This document shows, one piece after another, positions 1 to 7,465 of a stretch of 64,000 nt of DNA. The position numbers and the translations under genes are program-made. The notes beneath the pieces were generated by a model. It worked only from the letters and a program-made list of their open reading frames with translations. It searched no databases and had not been told where the DNA came from. The DNA is from Woeseiaceae bacterium (GTDB taxonomy: Bacteria > Pseudomonadota > Gammaproteobacteria > Steroidobacterales > Woeseiaceae): assembly GCA_030065915.1 (NCBI GenBank), contig JASJCQ010000004.1:62001-126000 (forward strand). Reading direction: 5' to 3'. Every line of letters starts with the position of its first letter. The stretch's first letter is position 1.

Positions 1-759
1 CTCGCCTGTCGGCGTGGAGATCATCGCCGTACGTCTGGCGACAGAACCGATACGCTGCAGCTCGTCGCTGGAGACCGGGACCGCAATCTCGAGACTCGCC
101 GTCGAGAACATCGAGCCAACAGATCCGGCCATACCAACGACCTGACCGACGTCGAGCTGCGTGTTCAGGATACGGGCGTCGAAGGGTGCGCGAATGACGG
201 TGCGGCTGAGTGCGAGTTCGGCGGTCGCGCGTGCGGCCTCTCCGCTGTGGAGCCTGGCCTTGGCTGCTGCGATCTGCGGTACCCGCGCACGCAGGTCGGG
301 AATCTCCCTGTCCGGCGACGTCGACTGCCAGATCTCGCGTTCGGCGGCCGCTTCGGCTTCGAGTTGTGCCAGCTCACTGCGTGCCACCTCGATATCGGCC
401 AGCGTTCGCTCGACGGCCAGCTCGTAGTCGGCCGGATCGATGCGGAACAGGCTGTCGCCCTCAGCAACCACGGCGCCGGGCCGGAATGCCGGTGCGACCT
501 CGATGACGCGTCCTTCGACCTGCGGGATGATGCTCGTGATCGTGCGAGCTTCGACGACGCCGTTGAGTTCGACAACCGGGGAGTAGGCCGTTGCAACCGG
601 CTTGACCACGGTAACGGCGACCTGGTCCGAGACCGAGCGCGGCCGTACGTCGCGCTCGTCAGGCTTTAGCGATGCGGACAGCAGCACCGCCGATCCGACG
701 ACCGCAATGACGAAAGCGAGCTGAAACGCCCCCGCGTGGCGCTTGATGAATGAAGCCAT
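1..759 (-). CDS. RND efflux periplasmic adaptor (HlyD/MFP family), 3' part outside the window
   Basis: Open frame of 253 codons from ATG 759 running off the left edge, so the C-terminus is missing. Residues about 10-30 form one membrane segment or signal anchor. These are followed by a biotinyl-lipoyl-like half (VVELNGVVEA, PQVEGRVIEVAP), a heptad-rich helical hairpin at about residues 95-165 (AVERTLADIEVARSELAQLE), and the returning lipoyl half (LSRTVIRAPFDARI). This order is diagnostic of membrane-fusion proteins that link an inner-membrane RND pump to an outer-membrane channel. An AAGG stands about 10 bases before the ATG. The glutathione peroxidase gene lies 84 bp upstream on the same strand. 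The pump gene is expected just beyond position 1. The family is clear; the substrate is unknown. Confidence 0.9.
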   Translation of the reverse strand, partial: MASFIKRHAGAFQLAFVIAVVGSAVLLSASLKPDERDVRPRSVSDQVAVTVVKPVATAYSPVVELNGVVEARTITSIIPQVEGRVIEVAPAFRPGAVVAEGDSLFRIDPADYELAVERTLADIEVARSELAQLEAEAAAEREIWQSTSPDREIPDLRARVPQIAAAKARLHSGEAARATAELALSRTVIRAPFDARILNTQLDVGQVVGMAGSVGSMFSTASLEIAVPVSSDELQRIGSVARRTAMISTPTGE

Positions 760-843
760 GAGTTTGCACCTTTATGAGCCAATATGGTGACGCATATGGG
801 GCGCGGGGTGTGTTTCGTGTTGTAACTGTGCCCGAAACTGTGC

Positions 844-1383
844 TCAGGTGCCCAGTGCTGCCTCGATCTCGGCGACCAGCTTGTCGTCGTAGGGCTGGGT
901 GCGCGGGCTGAACTCGGTGATCACCTGGCCATCGCGGCCGATCAGGTACTTGTGGAAATTCCACGTCGGGAAAGTGCCTGCAGCCTCGGCGAGGTCTGCG
1001 TAAAACGGGTGCGCGTCTTTTTCCTTGACCGTGATCTTTTCGAACATCGGGAAACGGACCTTATAAGTCAGGCGGCAGAACTCCTGGATCTGCTCCTCGG
1101 TGCCCGGTTCCTGACCCATGAAGTCGTTCGACGGAAAGCCGAGGACGACGAGACCCTTGTCACCGTACTCGCTGTAAAGTTTTTCCAGGCCGTCGTACTG
1201 GGGCGTATTGCCGCACTTCGACGCCGTGTTGACGACCAGCAGAACCTTGCCGGCATACTCGTCCGCCAGGTTTACGACTTCGTCCGAGGCGAGCCGGCGG
1301 AAGTCCTGGTCAAGCAGGGCGTCGTCAGACGCGATCGATGTTGTTGCAGACATAAGCAGCAGTATCCCGATGAGTTTCTTCAT
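844..1383 (-). CDS. Glutathione peroxidase family protein, exported
   Basis: 179 aa. An N-terminal signal peptide (MKKLIGILLLMSATTSIAS) suggests a periplasmic location. The thioredoxin-fold peroxidase signature NTASKCG puts the peroxidatic residue at Cys57. This is a cysteine rather than selenocysteine enzyme. The accompanying Gln91 (GFPSNDFMGQEPG) and Trp141-Asn142 (PTWNFHKYLIGRDG) complete the usual catalytic set. Family role: reduction of peroxides, in bacteria often with thioredoxin-like donors rather than glutathione. Length is normal for the family plus the signal peptide. It may be cotranscribed with the efflux adaptor that follows. Confidence 0.93.
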   Translation of the reverse strand: MKKLIGILLLMSATTSIASDDALLDQDFRRLASDEVVNLADEYAGKVLLVVNTASKCGNTPQYDGLEKLYSEYGDKGLVVLGFPSNDFMGQEPGTEEQIQEFCRLTYKVRFPMFEKITVKEKDAHPFYADLAEAAGTFPTWNFHKYLIGRDGQVITEFSPRTQPYDDKLVAEIEAALGT

Positions 1384-1640
1384 GACTTGCTCCGTTCAGG
1401 CCCGATGCCTGAGCATGGATTTGAAAGACGAACCACCTGCCTAAGCGGCTTCGAATAGCGGCATCGGCCTTTTGGTCCGGATCATAGCGGTTACGAATCT
1501 GGAGCGTGAGAATGACCGAATAACCGGTCAACGTGTGTATCGACTTGTAACGATGCCGGTTCCGCGGCGCCCTGGCATCGCCAGCAGCCGTGTCCGGCGC
1601 AGCAGTTCCATTTCATCGCCTGCTGAAGCATGCTCGTGAC

Positions 1641-2345
1641 ATGGACAAGACCTACCTGTTTCCCCCTTTTCGGAGGCCTGCCGCGCTCGTTAGTGGCACA
1701 TCGCAGTTATTCCCGGTCAACCGAATCTTCTGCGTGGCCAAGAATTACCAGGCACATGCGAAAGAGATGGGCATGGCGGTCGACAAGGGCGCGCAGAGTC
1801 CCAGCTATTTCCAGAAGAACCCGGTGAATCTCGTCGCGTGCAGACCTGAAATCGACTATCCACCGGGCACGTCGGATTGCCACTACGAGATGGAACTAGT
1901 CGTGGCTATCGGAAAAACCGGATTCGAAGTGAAAGAGGACGACGCGAACGAACTGATTTTCGGTTATGCCTGCGGCCTCGACATGACGCGACGCGATTTG
2001 CAGAGACAAGCTAAGGAGCAGGGCGGGCCCTGGGATACGGCAAAGGACTTCGAGCAGTCCGCCGTGCTGTCACCCATCGTCTCGAAATCGGAAACGGGCA
2101 TTATCGATTCCGGCCGCGTCGAGCTTCGTCTCAATCAAGAGCTTCGGCAATCGTCCGACCTGTCAATGATGATCTGGAGTGTTCCGGAGATCATTGCCGA
2201 TCTGTCGCGCCTTTATCATCTCGAGCCCGGCGACCTGATCTACACCGGGACGCCCGAGGGTGTCGGATCTGTTACTGCTGGCGATCTGCTCGAAGGATCC
2301 ATTGAGCGCGTCGGTGGCTTGTCGTTGCATATCACTGGTCCCTGA
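1641..2345 (+). CDS. Fumarylacetoacetate hydrolase (FAH) family protein
   Basis: 234 aa from ATG 1641. A GTG at 1590 would add 17 residues, but family members begin close to the MDKTYLFPP start followed by FPVNRIFCVAKNYQAHAKEMG. The motif HYEMELVVAIGK supplies the acidic metal ligands of the FAH fold. GYACGLDMTRRDLQ and the end GDLIYTGTPEGVG are typical of FAHD1/acylpyruvase-type enzymes. Probable role: cleavage of acylpyruvates or decarboxylation of oxaloacetate-like diketo acids in the cytoplasm; the exact substrate cannot be read from sequence. It stands alone, divergent from the peroxidase gene. Confidence 0.9.
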   Translation: MDKTYLFPPFRRPAALVSGTSQLFPVNRIFCVAKNYQAHAKEMGMAVDKGAQSPSYFQKNPVNLVACRPEIDYPPGTSDCHYEMELVVAIGKTGFEVKEDDANELIFGYACGLDMTRRDLQRQAKEQGGPWDTAKDFEQSAVLSPIVSKSETGIIDSGRVELRLNQELRQSSDLSMMIWSVPEIIADLSRLYHLEPGDLIYTGTPEGVGSVTAGDLLEGSIERVGGLSLHITGP

Positions 2346-2578
2346 CGCCGGGTAACCCCGCCAGCCTATTCTGGCGTGAAGCTCTGCTTACCCGCGTAGG
2401 CGTCGTTTACCTGTCCATCTTCGTCGCAACCACGCTGTTGTCCGTCGTGCTGATGCGATTTACGGCGCAGTTCTGGTTCGGACTTGTTCTCGGCCTGGCT
2501 CAGATGGTGTCGTTGATTCTGAAGCGCCGGGGCGAGCGATACCAGGTACGTGCCTGGGTCAATGTTTCGGCTCTCTGA
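2342..2578 (+). CDS. Possible small membrane protein (non-canonical start)
   Basis: An open frame overlapping the FAH stop codon by 4 bases encodes a peptide with two convincing hydrophobic helices (VGVVYLSIFVATTLLSVVLM and FWFGLVLGLAQMVSLIL) and a basic tail (KRRGERYQVRAW). The composition looks like real protein, with the usual third-position GC. There is no ATG, GTG or TTG before the first helix and an in-frame stop at 2303-2305. The only 5' start is CTG 2342, placed as a CTGA overlap with the FAH stop. It may be a small gene with a rare start or the remnant of a larger one. No family recognised. Confidence 0.3.
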   Translation: MTPGNPASLFWREALLTRVGVVYLSIFVATTLLSVVLMRFTAQFWFGLVLGLAQMVSLILKRRGERYQVRAWVNVSAL

Positions 2579-2731
2579 CGCTGGCATTGTCGAGCAGTGT
2601 TGCTTTCAGTCAGACGGACGCGCGTCGGTCGCGTTTTGAACGCAGGAAATACGCAGATTCCGGGGATGCCGGGGTGCCCGTTGTCCCGGTACGATAAGCC
2701 GGATACGGTTCGGTATCAGGGGGGCGCGCTT

Positions 2732-3313
2732 GTGAAACAGACTCGCTGGTTTTCGTTGGCTGTCGCTGCCGGTTTCGCGTTGGCGTGTCCATCGGCTGCC
2801 GTGTTATCTAACGAGGCCGCTGTTGATCGTGGCGCTGAGATGCTGGCCCCATTCAAGGCAGACCTGAAGGCCGCGCTAGAGAAAGGCGTAATGGCTGGGA
2901 TTCCTGCAGCGATCAGCGTCTGCAAGGAGGACGCGCCTGATCTCGCGGCATTGTATTCGGTCGACGGTGTCGTCATGGGGCGCAGCAGTCACCGCCTGCG
3001 CAACCCGTTAAATACCGCACCGTCGTGGGTCGATGCCGTTGTCGAGGGCTATCTTGACTCCGGCTCTGACCCGCAGCCTGTGCATACAAGCTTGGAGGAT
3101 GGTCGGCGAGGGTATGTTGAACCGATCATGACCCAGCCGGTTTGCCTCGCCTGCCACGGTGAGACGCTGGCGCCCGAGGTTGCAAGCAAGATTGCGGCCG
3201 AGTATCCGGACGACCAGGCGACCGGTTTCGACATCGGCGATCTGCGCGGCGTCTTTTGGGTGGAATATCCTGGCGAGATCGCCGAGTCGCCGGGAAACGA
3301 TAACGGAGGCTAA
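2732..3313 (+). CDS. DUF3365/Tll0287-like periplasmic haem protein
   Basis: 193 aa from GTG 2732, preceded by an AGGGGGG stretch. The start is supported by the signal peptide that immediately follows (KQTRWFSLAVAAGFALACPSAAVLS). The mature part matches the Tll0287/DUF3365 pattern: helices with MAGIPAAISVCKEDAP, then GRSSHRLRNPLN, PIMTQPVCLACHG and a terminal GDLRGVFWVEYPG. CLACH is a c-type haem motif (CxxCH), so a periplasmic haem or redox-sensing role is likely; the actual function is not known for the family. The EncFtn-like gene follows after 3 bp, so the two are probably cotranscribed. Confidence 0.85.
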   Translation: MKQTRWFSLAVAAGFALACPSAAVLSNEAAVDRGAEMLAPFKADLKAALEKGVMAGIPAAISVCKEDAPDLAALYSVDGVVMGRSSHRLRNPLNTAPSWVDAVVEGYLDSGSDPQPVHTSLEDGRRGYVEPIMTQPVCLACHGETLAPEVASKIAAEYPDDQATGFDIGDLRGVFWVEYPGEIAESPGNDNGG

Positions 3314-3316
3314 GCT

Positions 3317-3604
3317 ATGGCAAATGAGGGCTACCACGAACCTGTAGAAGAATTGTCGGACGACACGAGAGACATGCATAGGGCCATCACTTCGTTGATG
3401 GAAGAGCTGGAGGCTGTCGACTGGTACAACCAGCGCGTCGATGCCTGCAAGGATGATTCATTGAAGGCGATACTGGCGCACAATCGCGACGAGGAGAAGG
3501 AGCATGCTGCTATGGTCCTCGAGTGGATTCGACGCAAAGACCCGAGCTTCGATAAGGAGCTGAAGGATTTCCTGTTCACCGACAAGCCCATCGCGCATGA
3601 GTAG
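3317..3604 (+). CDS. Encapsulated-ferritin-like (EncFtn) iron-oxidising protein
   Basis: 95 aa. It carries the EncFtn core known from Rhodospirillum rubrum: the helix MEELEAVDWYNQRVDA with Glu32, Trp36 and Tyr37, and AHNRDEEKEHAAMVLEWIRR with Glu60 and His63. Two such subunits create a ferroxidase centre at a dimer interface. Family role: oxidation of Fe(II) for storage in an encapsulin shell. This protein stops at FLFTDKPIAHE, so the C-terminal encapsulin-targeting extension of the R. rubrum protein is absent. No encapsulin shell gene lies in the window. It may therefore act free in the cytoplasm. It probably shares a transcript with the haem protein 3 bp upstream and the DUF1840 gene downstream. 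Confidence 0.85.
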   Translation: MANEGYHEPVEELSDDTRDMHRAITSLMEELEAVDWYNQRVDACKDDSLKAILAHNRDEEKEHAAMVLEWIRRKDPSFDKELKDFLFTDKPIAHE

Positions 3605-3649
3605 AATTCGCGCCGGGTTTGTCCTGACAACAAGAGCAGGAGTCGGCCG

Positions 3650-3970
3650 GTGCTGATCACCTTCAAGTCAAAAGCGCACGCCGACGTCGTCATGTTGGGC
3701 GACAGTGCGCGCGAGCTGATCCGGCTGATGGGCAAAAGCGACGCGCTGCCAAGCGCCGTCGGACCTGAAGGCATTCCCAAGGCACTCGCGAAACTGAAGG
3801 CGGCGCTTGCCGAGCAGGCCGGCGCTCCGGCAGACACCAGTGATGACGGCGACGAAGAAAAGGAGAGCGTTGCGTTGCACACGAGGGCCTTCCCTTTGAT
3901 CGAAATGCTCGAGGCCTCGGAACAGGCGCAGGTACCGGTCATGTGGGAGGCTGGCAAGCGGTCCTACTAG
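3650..3970 (+). CDS. DUF1840 domain-containing protein
   Basis: 106 aa from GTG 3650, with AGGAG 7 bases upstream deciding the start. The opening LITFKSKAHADVVMLGDSAR and the later ALHTRAFPLIEML helix with a terminal VPVMWE are the hallmarks of the small DUF1840 family of Proteobacteria. Function is unknown for the family. It is soluble, with an acidic linker (DTSDDGDEEKES) in the middle. It follows the EncFtn-like gene by 45 bp on the same strand. Confidence 0.82.
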   Translation: MLITFKSKAHADVVMLGDSARELIRLMGKSDALPSAVGPEGIPKALAKLKAALAEQAGAPADTSDDGDEEKESVALHTRAFPLIEMLEASEQAQVPVMWEAGKRSY

Positions 3971-4070
3971 ACCAACCTGCCTATCCACACACGAAACGCG
4001 GCCGCGACGGACGTCGGTGACGCTGCTACGCTACGGTTGCTTGTGAGCTGACGGCTGAGGGGCGTAAGAC

Positions 4071-4559
4071 ATGCAATGGAACGAAGTGACGAGGCTGGAC
4101 GTACAGGGCTCTCGGCTGGTCATCAAGGACGCAATGACGATGCTCGCGACCGACGTTTCCGAGCCGGAATGGCCATCGGTGACTTGCGCGCCCGGCGAGT
4201 ACGTTCTCGAGATCTACGTCCCTGAACCATTCAATGCGCATCGGGTCAGGATCCGGCGAACGGACTCCAGCCCGGAGCTCGGCGATAACATTGGCTCCGT
4301 CAGCGTCGATCACGCCTTTGTCGCGTTCGTCGACTACGAGGCTTTCCTGTCCGCCGTGCGTGCCGACGAAGACGCGTACGAGGAATGGACGGCGATGGAG
4401 CTCGACGACGAGCTCGCGATAAACTTCTCCGGCGAAATTCCGTTCGAGGATCAGAAGCTCGTTTACGTGAAGTCGGTCGGCGGCGACGGGGTGTTTCCCG
4501 TGATTGAGCTCGTCGACGGCGGCGTCACGGTCGGGATGGAGTGCGTCCTCGTTGACTGA
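4071..4559 (+). CDS. Hypothetical acidic protein
   Basis: 162 aa, strongly acidic, with no signal peptide, membrane segment or cysteine pair. I do not recognise the family. The sequence alternates short predicted strands (SRLVIKDAMTMLATD, GEYVLEIYVPEPF, LVYVKSVGGDGVFPVIELV) with a helix in the middle (YEAFLSAVRADEDAYEEWTAM), suggesting a small beta-rich globular fold. Codon use and third-position GC match the neighbours. The PfkB-family kinase gene begins 15 bp downstream, so the two probably form one transcript. Confidence 0.7.
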   Translation: MQWNEVTRLDVQGSRLVIKDAMTMLATDVSEPEWPSVTCAPGEYVLEIYVPEPFNAHRVRIRRTDSSPELGDNIGSVSVDHAFVAFVDYEAFLSAVRADEDAYEEWTAMELDDELAINFSGEIPFEDQKLVYVKSVGGDGVFPVIELVDGGVTVGMECVLVD

Positions 4560-4574
4560 ACAGGATCAAACGCA

Positions 4575-5480
4575 TTGAGCAATCACGAAGTCTATTCCTA
4601 CGGCGTCGTCTCCTCGAGCACGCTCTACCGGATTCACGGTCGATTTCCACAGGTGCAGGGCTATGCGGAGATCGAAGACGTTCACTTTATGACCGGCGGC
4701 GAGGCGACTAATTCATCCATCGTCCTGTCGAGACTGGGCGCCAGTGTGAAGCTCGACGGCAACTGGCTGGGTGCGGAGCCGGGTGGCGAGCGCACCAAGG
4801 CGATCCTCTCTGGCTACGGTATCGACACGTCGCGTCTGCCGCTGAAAGAAGACTATGTGGGCGTGCAGGAGATGGTCGTCGCGGATGCGGATAGCCGAAC
4901 GATATTCGGAACTTACGGCCGCCTGCTCGAGAACGCTGAGTGGAACGAACCTATAGCAGAGGACATCGTCGGCGCGGCCGTCGTCTGTCTCGACCCGTTC
5001 TTTGCCGAGCCGGCGACTCGCGTAGCGAAGATCGCATTCGACGCGCGGGTGCCGGTTGTCACCGTGGACTGCAAGACGGATGCCGAGCTGCTCAGGCACA
5101 CGTCTGCGGTCGTCATCGCAGAGTCCTTCATCAACGAGCACTACCCGGACCGCGAGCTCGAAGACCTGATCCGCGAGTACGAGGCGGCAACCGACGGCCT
5201 GGTGGTTTTTACGTTCGGCGATGCGCCTGTCTGGTACGGCAGGAAGGGCGATGCGATCCGCTTTGTCGAGCCACCCACTATCAATCCCGTCGATACGACG
5301 GGCGGCGGAGACGCGTTCCGCGCCGGCGTAGTGTTCGGATTCCTGCAGGGCTGGGATGACGAGAGGATCGTTCGATTCTCGGCGTCTCTCGCCGCGCTGG
5401 TCTGCACACGCTTTCCCGGCGTGCTGGACTCACCGGGCCTTAGCGAAGTCGTCACGCTGATGGATGCCGAGGCATCCTAG
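4575..5480 (+). CDS. PfkB-family carbohydrate kinase
   Basis: 301 aa from TTG 4575, with AGGA about 9 bases upstream; no ATG is available before conserved sequence. Ribokinase-fold features: the N-terminal sugar-binding glycines (FMTGGEATNSSIVLSRLGA), GNWLGAEPGG, and the C-terminal signature NPVDTTGGGDAFRAGVVFGFL with the catalytic Asp. The usual DTTGAGDAF reads DTTGGGDAF here, so the anion-hole Ala is Gly. Role: ATP-dependent phosphorylation of a sugar or nucleoside; the substrate cannot be assigned. It is convergent with the antiporter operon, whose end lies 28 bp away. Confidence 0.85.
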   Translation: MSNHEVYSYGVVSSSTLYRIHGRFPQVQGYAEIEDVHFMTGGEATNSSIVLSRLGASVKLDGNWLGAEPGGERTKAILSGYGIDTSRLPLKEDYVGVQEMVVADADSRTIFGTYGRLLENAEWNEPIAEDIVGAAVVCLDPFFAEPATRVAKIAFDARVPVVTVDCKTDAELLRHTSAVVIAESFINEHYPDRELEDLIREYEAATDGLVVFTFGDAPVWYGRKGDAIRFVEPPTINPVDTTGGGDAFRAGVVFGFLQGWDDERIVRFSASLAALVCTRFPGVLDSPGLSEVVTLMDAEAS

Positions 5481-5508
5481 CAGGGCTTCGGCGACCCCGT
5501 CCGTGCGG

Positions 5509-7203
5509 CTAGATGAAGTAGAACAGCACGTATCCCGTCAGCAATACAGCGATCCAGAGCGCCGTTGTTCCGATAGACCAGGCGCGCGCGAACGTCCCAT
5601 CCCGACCCAGCTTCGAGCCGAACACGGTCTCCGCTTTACCGCGCAATGCCTCCAACCCTTTAGACACGTTCGCGGTCAGTGCAGTACCGAGCTTCGCGGC
5701 CCCCGAGTAGATCGCGCTGGCGCTGCGGAACAGCACCACGCGCCAGATCCAGTCCCAGTCGAGGCTGATGGTCTCCGTACGCTTCATCAGCGGCAGTAGC
5801 AGGAAGAAGGCGAGGCCGGAGAACAGCAAGAGCTGGAGATAGAACAGCACTTTGCCGGCCGTGTACGGCACGTACTCGACCGGGTACGGGAGCAGGTCGT
5901 ACAACAGGTTCGGGAAGACGCCGAGCAGGATGCAAAGCGCACTGACCAGCACCATCGATACCGACATGTTCCACGGGGCATCCTTCGGCCTGAGCCCGGA
6001 ATCCTTCTGGAAGAACACGAACCACGGGAACTTGATACCTGCATGAAGGAATACACCGGCCGACGCCGCCGCCAGCATGAAGTAAACGAACATGAGACTC
6101 TCGTCCGCAGCCGCCTGCGAGATCATCGTCTTCGTCGTGAAGCCCGAGGTCAGCGGGAAGCCGGAGATCGCGAGGGCGCCGATAATGCCGCAGATCGCGG
6201 TGATCGGCATCGTCCGGAACAGCCCGCCGAGGTCGGTGCAGCGATGCAAGCCCGTGCGATAAATCACTGCGCCGGCACTCATGAACAGCAGCGCCTTGTA
6301 CAGGATGTGGGCGAATGCGTGCGAGGCGGCGCCGTTCAGCGCCATCTGCGTGCCGATGCCCACGGCGCACACCATGAAGCCGACCTGGTTGACGATCGAG
6401 TAGGCGAGGATTCGGCGGATGTCGTTTTCGAGCAGCGCCATTATGATGCCGTACATGATCATGAACAGGCCGACGCTGACGAGCACCGGCTCGCCCGGGA
6501 ACAGCAGGATCAGCGCGAGCACAGCGGTCTTCGTCGTGAATGCCGACAGGAATACCGAGCCAGTCGGGCTCGACTCCGGGTAGGAATCGGCGAGCCATGC
6601 CGACACCGGCGGCGCCGCGGCGTTGATCAGGATACCGATCAGGATCATCCAGGTATCGAAGTTCGTCGCCAGCATCGGCTGCACGTCTATCGAGCCCGTG
6701 TGAATGACGACACCCTCGATGCCGACTTTCAATATGACGCCACCGAGCAGGTGCATGATGGCGTAGCGAATGCCCGCGGCTCGTGCGGCAGGCGTACCCC
6801 CGCACCAGACGATGACCGTCGAGAACAGCGCCATCAGCTCCCAGAACAGGAACAGCGTTATCAGGTCGCCGGCGAAACTGACGCCGATGGCGCCGGAGGC
6901 ATAAACGAAGGCGGCCGACAGTTCATACCACTTGGCCTGGCGGAACGCGTACAGGCCGCCAGCAAACGCCATCAGCGCAAAGATCGTGGCAAACAGGCGC
7001 CGTACGGGGCTGCCCTCGACCGGCTCGATCGTGTAATCGAGGAAGCCGACGGTTGCGACGACGCCGTCCGGCACCTGCCAGATGGCCCACAGCGTCAGCA
7101 GCGGAGTGCCGAGGACGAACAGTGTGCGTAGGTGGCCGCGCGTAAAGGCAATAAACAGCGCACCCGCAACCATGAGCAGGGCTGGCGACATCCACTCAGG
7201 CAT
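5509..7203 (-). CDS. Proton-conducting antiporter subunit, MrpD-like (third ND2/ND5-type subunit)
   Basis: 564 aa, about 15 hydrophobic helices. It has the complex-I/Mrp antiporter fold: FLFWELMALFSTVIVW carries the conserved TM5 Glu, FTTKTAVLALILLFPG the TM8 Lys, LENDIRRILAYSIVNQVG the central helix, and SHAFAHILYKALLFMSAGAV the TM12 region. In the TM7 segment the usual Lys and His are replaced (NAAAPPVSAWLADSYPESSP). This is typical of one known subfamily of Na+/H+ antiporter 'subunit D' proteins. It carries an extra C-terminal extension with a final membrane helix. It is the last gene of the operon and overlaps the small membrane gene upstream by 8 bases. Inner-membrane cation/proton exchange is the likely role. 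Confidence 0.88.
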   Translation of the reverse strand: MPEWMSPALLMVAGALFIAFTRGHLRTLFVLGTPLLTLWAIWQVPDGVVATVGFLDYTIEPVEGSPVRRLFATIFALMAFAGGLYAFRQAKWYELSAAFVYASGAIGVSFAGDLITLFLFWELMALFSTVIVWCGGTPAARAAGIRYAIMHLLGGVILKVGIEGVVIHTGSIDVQPMLATNFDTWMILIGILINAAAPPVSAWLADSYPESSPTGSVFLSAFTTKTAVLALILLFPGEPVLVSVGLFMIMYGIIMALLENDIRRILAYSIVNQVGFMVCAVGIGTQMALNGAASHAFAHILYKALLFMSAGAVIYRTGLHRCTDLGGLFRTMPITAICGIIGALAISGFPLTSGFTTKTMISQAAADESLMFVYFMLAAASAGVFLHAGIKFPWFVFFQKDSGLRPKDAPWNMSVSMVLVSALCILLGVFPNLLYDLLPYPVEYVPYTAGKVLFYLQLLLFSGLAFFLLLPLMKRTETISLDWDWIWRVVLFRSASAIYSGAAKLGTALTANVSKGLEALRGKAETVFGSKLGRDGTFARAWSIGTTALWIAVLLTGYVLFYFI

Positions 7204-7465
7204 TGTCGTCTCCTGAGGCGTAGTAGTCTTCGCCGCGCTTCAGCACGTAGCCGAGCAACTTCGCGAACACGACCATGGCGAGGCAGGACAAGAAGCCGAA
7301 CACGGCACCGAATCCGAACCAGCCATCCACGGCGAAGTAACCCTTAACGTAGATAAAGGCCTGCGCCAGCACGGTCAGCGCGAGCACGATGGAGAACGCC
7401 CACCAGAGCTTCTTGATGGTCTCCGGCCGGGTCAGCCAGTGATTGTCATTCGTATCGTTGTTCAT
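7196..7465 (-). CDS. Small two-helix membrane protein of the antiporter operon
   Basis: 89 aa. Two membrane helices (LWWAFSIVLALTVLAQAFIYV and FGFGAVFGFLSCLAMVVFAKLLG) are followed by a short acidic tail. The charged ends (NNDTNDNHWLTRPE; KRGEDYYASGDDNA) suggest cytoplasmic termini. It overlaps the preceding antiporter gene by ATGA and the following one by 8 bases, so translation is probably coupled. I do not recognise a named family. Position and size fit an accessory subunit of the antiporter complex. Confidence 0.75.
   Translation of the reverse strand: MNNDTNDNHWLTRPETIKKLWWAFSIVLALTVLAQAFIYVKGYFAVDGWFGFGAVFGFLSCLAMVVFAKLLGYVLKRGEDYYASGDDNA

Noticed and set aside
844..1383. Possible selenocysteine glutathione peroxidase
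   Set aside because: The active position is a Cys codon (NTASKCG) and there is no in-frame TGA or need for a SECIS element.
4575..5480. Glycogen or ribose metabolism operon around the PfkB kinase
   Set aside because: No transporter, regulator or second sugar enzyme is adjacent; only an unknown protein precedes it.
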